A DNA stretch of 8,737 nt from Candidatus Moraniibacteriota bacterium (GTDB lineage Bacteria; Patescibacteriota; Minisyncoccia; Moranbacterales; UBA9337). Where the stretch lies: positions 1 through 8,737 of the forward strand of contig JAGYNK010000017.1 of the NCBI GenBank assembly GCA_018400055.1, written 5' to 3'. Under the pieces are notes generated by a model. It was not told where the DNA came from. It searched no databases and saw nothing but the letters and a program-made list of their open reading frames with translations. Position 1 is the first letter of the stretch. Each line of letters starts with the position of its first letter. Positions 6,152 to 8,737 of this stretch are shown here, one piece after another. Position numbers and translations under genes: made by a program.

Positions 6152-6388
6152 ATGTTTAATGAATATAATTTAGCTCTCAAGGCTTTCGCAGATGAAATGC
6201 TTAAAGAGGGTATCTCTTTAGAAGAAATAAAACATCCGGATAAAAGAAGAATTAAGAAAATAGCACAAGATGGATTAGGCACTGCGACAAACGGTGAATT
6301 GTCTCATTTGTTTTACTGCCCGCATTGTATGGCATTATGGTATAGATTCTGGCTCAGTGCTTTAAATAAAAAAAAGAAGGAGGAGTGA
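6152..6388 (+). CDS. Small CPHC protein, unknown function
   Basis: A 78-residue protein starting at the ATG at 6152, preceded by GGAAGGGG (6137-6144) with a 7-nt gap. An upstream in-frame TTG at 6116 would add 12 residues but lacks a ribosome binding site. The N-terminal half is helical and charged (YNLALKAFADEMLKEG, then IKHPDKRRIKKIAQDG). The C-terminal half has HLFYCPHCMALWYRFW with C56-P-H-C59, one metal-knuckle-like pair, followed by an aromatic hydrophobic stretch and a lysine tail. I do not recognise the family; a single CxxC gives no firm function, and zinc binding through a dimer or the nearby histidines is only a guess. It is the first gene of a two-gene plus-strand unit; its TGA at 6386-6388 is 1 nt before the next ATG. 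Confidence 0.7.
   Translation: MFNEYNLALKAFADEMLKEGISLEEIKHPDKRRIKKIAQDGLGTATNGELSHLFYCPHCMALWYRFWLSALNKKKKEE
6377..6383 (+). promoter_or_regulatory. Strong Shine-Dalgarno sequence AAGGAGG
   Basis: AAGGAGG lies 6 nt before the ATG at 6390, inside the last codons of the upstream gene. It is close to the ideal bacterial site and fixes the start of the lipoprotein-like gene. The minus-strand genes in this window show no comparable sequence. Confidence 0.85.
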
Positions 6389-6389
6389 G

Positions 6390-6692
6390 ATGAAAAAAGG
6401 ATTTTTGTTTTTACTGGTTATTTTAATGACGATGTATTGTTGTGGTTGTGATCCTACGCCACAGCCAGAACCTGAAAAGATTATGGGAATAATTACTGAG
6501 ATAGAGCATCATCCACGCAAATCTCTTCTCGGTAACCCAGCTTTTACTACCATAAATTTTAAAGACGGTAGAGTGGTAAACTTTTATGGCACTTATTTGG
6601 GTGATATTTTTCAGAAAAGTAAATGTATAACTATCTTTTATAATAGTGAATGGAGTATCACTAGAGTTGAAGAATGCGATTCTACTGAATAG
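6390..6692 (+). CDS. Small exported lipoprotein-like protein
   Basis: A 100-residue protein with a short signal sequence: MKKG, hydrophobic residues 5-16, then C17-C-G-C20-D. C20 preceded by glycine could be the lipidated cysteine, although the -3 position is Cys rather than the usual Leu, so the lipobox is imperfect. A proline-rich linker (DPTPQPEPE, 21-29) leads to a small probable beta domain (MGIITEIEHHP, TTINFKDGRVVNFYG, CITIFYNSEWSITRVEEC), in which C79 and C96 could form a disulphide. The pattern is common among small lipoproteins of unknown role, and I cannot name the family. It starts 1 nt after the CPHC gene stop, so the two are co-transcribed and probably translationally coupled, and is followed by a terminator. 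Confidence 0.75.
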   Translation: MKKGFLFLLVILMTMYCCGCDPTPQPEPEKIMGIITEIEHHPRKSLLGNPAFTTINFKDGRVVNFYGTYLGDIFQKSKCITIFYNSEWSITRVEECDSTE

Positions 6693-6719
6693 CGAAATCG
6701 CACTTTCTGTATAAAATAG

Positions 6720-6747
6720 AGCAGGTCTAACAGGCTTGCTTTTTTTT
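6720..6747 (+). terminator. Rho-independent terminator of the plus-strand unit
   Basis: AGCAGGTCT (6720-6728) pairs with AGGCTTGCT (6732-6740) over nine positions, two of them G-U, across a 3-nt loop. It runs directly into seven further T residues (6741-6747). It lies 28 nt after the stop of the lipoprotein-like gene. The T-tract overlaps the stop codon of the convergent glycosyltransferase (6746-6748). Confidence 0.85.
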
Positions 6748-7870
6748 ATTTTCCCAATCCTTCATAAATTTTCCAATATTCATCCGCGATTTTTTTAATA
6801 TCAAAATTATTCTCTACATATTTTCTTGCATTCTTTCCGATTTCTTCCCGCTTATTTTTATTTTGGTAAAGATCTAAAATGGCGTCGGATAATTTTTCTG
6901 TATCGCCACTCCTTATTATAACAGAATTTTTATTATTGGCGAATTCTTGAAAAATAGGAATATCGGATAAAATTACCGGCTTTTCGCATGCCATAGCCTC
7001 AATAATTGCCAAAGGAACATCAAATTTTCCTTTCATGTTGTGAACAGGGAAAATGCTGATATCGCATAAATTATAAATATCTGCCATATTATGTTTTCCA
7101 TTATCATGAAACATTACCCGATTAAATAAATTATTTTTTCTTAATCTATCCATAACTTCTTTTTTCTTATATGCGTCTTTATTGTTTTTAACCCTTGCTG
7201 CTAATGATAACCTGGCTTCAGGAATCTTTCGCGATATTTTTATGAAACTATCAATCACATCATCTATGGCTTCCAGTCTAGTGTATTCGCCGGTAAAATT
7301 TATTATGTAACTTTCGGCTGTTCGTTTTTCAAACGAATAACCCACAGCGCGAGGTTTATAATTTTCAAGATCTATCCCCGGGTAAATTCTGCGCACATTT
7401 TTAAATCCCAAGGTTCTTAATTTATTCTTCGCATAATCGGAATAAGTAATAATGAAATCTCCGAACATTAATTTCTTTATTTCTTTATCGGAAAAAATAT
7501 CCTCACGCAAAGTTGCAACAGTTTGGACGGTTTTTGTTTTTTTGTTTTTTATTAAATGTTTTATGAAGAACGAGTTAAGCTTAGCGGGTGTGAAAAAATA
7601 ATTAGCAATGTCAAAATCACTTCGCATTTTAATTTGAAAAAAAAGTGATCGTATTTTTTGGAAAAGCTTAAAATCTTTTTCCGAAGAAGTGTAGATGGGA
7701 TGCTGAACTATATTAGTTGGCAAATCAGGGAGATTTCCTTTGGTTAGTAGATGAATTTCCATCTTGGAGCTTGAGCTATAAATTTCTTTCGCCAAATCAT
7801 ACGCGAAATTTTTAGACGCTTCGTCCCAAGGGGGAGCGATAGGGCGGGTTACAAATAGAATTTTTTTCAT
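6746..7870 (-). CDS. Glycosyltransferase, GT4-like (GT-B fold)
   Basis: A 374-residue cytoplasmic or membrane-peripheral glycosyltransferase of normal GT4 length. The N-terminal Rossmann domain starts MKKILFVTRPIAPPWDEASK. The interdomain hinge is RIYPGIDLENYKP (161-173), and the donor-binding C-terminal domain carries ADIYNLCDISIFPVHNMKGK (263-282), then FDVPLAIIEAMACEKPVILS (283-302). The usual E-x7-E first glutamate is missing; D284, seven residues before E291, is the nearest acid, a variant I recall from other GT4-like proteins. It presumably adds a sugar to a surface glycan precursor; donor and acceptor are unknown. Residues 174-187 (RAVGYSFEKRTAES) extend the linker and coincide with a DNA hairpin at 7319-7339. 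It follows the small membrane protein after 49 nt and converges with the plus-strand unit. Confidence 0.87.
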   Translation of the reverse strand: MKKILFVTRPIAPPWDEASKNFAYDLAKEIYSSSSKMEIHLLTKGNLPDLPTNIVQHPIYTSSEKDFKLFQKIRSLFFQIKMRSDFDIANYFFTPAKLNSFFIKHLIKNKKTKTVQTVATLREDIFSDKEIKKLMFGDFIITYSDYAKNKLRTLGFKNVRRIYPGIDLENYKPRAVGYSFEKRTAESYIINFTGEYTRLEAIDDVIDSFIKISRKIPEARLSLAARVKNNKDAYKKKEVMDRLRKNNLFNRVMFHDNGKHNMADIYNLCDISIFPVHNMKGKFDVPLAIIEAMACEKPVILSDIPIFQEFANNKNSVIIRSGDTEKLSDAILDLYQNKNKREEIGKNARKYVENNFDIKKIADEYWKIYEGLGK

Positions 7871-7892
7871 AAAATTTAAAATTTAACATCTT

Positions 7893-7911
7893 CCTCTCCC
7901 TCCGGGAGAGG
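7893..7911. repeat. GC-rich hairpin CCTCTCCC-TCC-GGGAGAGG
   Basis: A perfect 8-bp inverted repeat with a 3-nt loop lies in the 49-nt gap between the small membrane-protein gene and the glycosyltransferase. It is much richer in G+C than the surroundings and resembles the widespread CCCTCTCCC...GGGAGAGGG interspersed repeat. No T-tract follows on either strand, so it is not a standard terminator; it could stabilise mRNA ends or partly reduce downstream expression. Confidence 0.6.
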
Positions 7912-7919
7912 GGGTAGAA

Positions 7920-8279
7920 CTAAGGAATTATTTTATAAATTTCTTTCTTATTATTTTTTTGCTCAACCTCAATTTCAACTTTCCCACTTAAATTGTTATT
8001 ATTAACTTTTATTATTTCCTTTTCTTTATTTTTCACGATTATTTTTTCGCTTTTCGCTGAATTGCCATCACTTAATAACTTCCATTCAAATTCCGAATCA
8101 AAGTCATAATTTTCAATAACAAAATCCAGTTCGCTGTTTTTAGAATTTTCAAAATACAAAGACCATCCGCTGCTTAACTGATTTTGCCGACGCTCCGTAT
8201 AAGCCAGAAAAATAAAACTGGCCAGCAAAAAAAACGTCAGTGAAAAAATAATTATTTTTTGGTTATTTTCTTGAAGCAT
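7920..8279 (-). CDS. Small membrane-anchored protein, unknown function
   Basis: A 119-residue protein with one N-terminal membrane segment (residues 9-27, IIIFSLTFFLLASFIFLAY) followed by basic ERRQ. The remaining roughly 90 residues look like an extracytoplasmic beta-sandwich (WSLYFENSKNSELDFVIENY, FEWKLLSD, then EKEIIKVNNNNLSGKVEIEV). The alternation of strands and the xxDFVIENY pattern recall small beta domains in DUF1616-like surface proteins, but this is only a resemblance. Whether the helix is anchor or signal peptide is unclear; no lipobox is present. It lies between a membrane glycosyltransferase and a GT4 enzyme on the same strand, suggesting a role in surface glycan assembly. No Shine-Dalgarno sequence is visible. 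Confidence 0.7.
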   Translation of the reverse strand: MLQENNQKIIIFSLTFFLLASFIFLAYTERRQNQLSSGWSLYFENSKNSELDFVIENYDFDSEFEWKLLSDGNSAKSEKIIVKNKEKEIIKVNNNNLSGKVEIEVEQKNNKKEIYKIIP

Positions 8280-8344
8280 AGAATAATATTTTAGGCAATC
8301 TAATTTATCTTGCGGAATTTTTTATTTAATACTAAACCGCCAAA

Positions 8345-8737
8345 TCAATTAACCGGGCGGAAATAAACGGCAATTTCGTTTCCGCTGTAAACTTTCCAAA
8401 ATTTCTCGGATTTTTTAAATTGGGTGCTATCAAACTCGGGATTTATCGCAATGAAATTTATGCCTGTTCCGACATAACACTTTTCCCCTTCGGCGGATGC
8501 GGGAGCAGAAATCATTTTTAGGGTGCATTGCTCTCTTTCCTTAGTTGTATCTTCGTATCTCTTAAAATAACTTCTGGAAAAGGGATAATAATAATCTCGC
8601 ATAAAATAAAGCTTCATCCAAGTATCAGCGGTGATATAATTATGATCTTTTAAAACAATATCTTCATCGGAAACATTTTCAGACAAGTATTCGGAAACAC
8701 GGAAAGTTTGCATAGCTTTTTCTGTGTCACTCCCTTC
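8345..8737 (-). CDS. C-terminal part of a probable GT-C membrane glycosyltransferase, truncated by the window
   Basis: The frame is open from the window edge to the TGA at 8345-8347, giving 130 visible residues. The ATG at 8713 is internal, because EGSDTEKA upstream continues the same sequence. The segment TFRVSEYLSENVSDEDIVLK, then NYITADTWMKLYFMRDYYYP, resembles the soluble C-terminal domain that follows the membrane helices in GT39/ArnT-like (PMT-type) enzymes of CPR bacteria, where a stretch on making or exposing a chain is followed by Y-rich segments. No membrane helix lies in the visible part, and two cysteines (in EQCTL and EKCYV) could form a disulphide outside the cell. The assignment rests on this resemblance and on the neighbouring glycan genes; the N-terminal part would decide it. 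Confidence 0.5.
   Translation of the reverse strand, partial: EGSDTEKAMQTFRVSEYLSENVSDEDIVLKDHNYITADTWMKLYFMRDYYYPFSRSYFKRYEDTTKEREQCTLKMISAPASAEGEKCYVGTGINFIAINPEFDSTQFKKSEKFWKVYSGNEIAVYFRPVN

Overview
The window is AT-rich and densely packed. It looks like a Candidate Phyla Radiation (Patescibacteria, Parcubacteria-like) chromosome fragment. The basis is the gene mix (S23-type four-helix-bundle protein, divergent RtcB, glycan flippase, secreted beta-helix protein), the lack of Shine-Dalgarno sequences in front of the minus-strand genes, and short AT-rich word repeats in the gaps. TGA ends at least four genes (stops at 3368, 4586, 6386 and 8345), so the Gracilibacteria/SR1 code with UGA as glycine does not apply. 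The taxon is an inference; no rRNA or marker gene is present.

Layout. Positions 1-462 (+) carry the 3' part of an unrecognised gene. From 8737 down to 566 almost everything is on the minus strand, in transcription order: the C-terminus of a probable membrane glycosyltransferase (8737-8345), a small membrane-anchored protein (8279-7920), a GT4-type glycosyltransferase (7870-6746), RtcB RNA ligase (6082-4586), a four-helix-bundle protein (4533-4168), a thymidylate-kinase-like protein (4126-3368), a polysaccharide flippase (2987-1515) and a secreted parallel beta-helix protein (1510-566). The glycosyltransferases, flippase and beta-helix protein suggest a cell-surface glycan locus; RtcB and the four-helix-bundle protein point to RNA processing. 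The kinase is either nucleotide metabolism or part of the glycan set.

Two things stand out. First, three imperfect palindromic elements with TGTCAT...ATGACA-type ends lie within 750 bp (3216-3312, 3581-3693, 3875-3964). Two of them sit inside the kinase gene in an open reading frame and add about 68 residues, including two copies of an HSExSxESRLN peptide, much as Rickettsia palindromic elements do. Second, a plus-strand two-gene unit (6152-6692) is wedged between rtcB and the glycosyltransferase. It has a perfect consensus sigma-70 promoter, strong Shine-Dalgarno sequences and a rho-independent terminator, unlike its neighbours, and looks like a self-contained acquired cassette coding for a small CPHC protein and a small lipoprotein-like protein.
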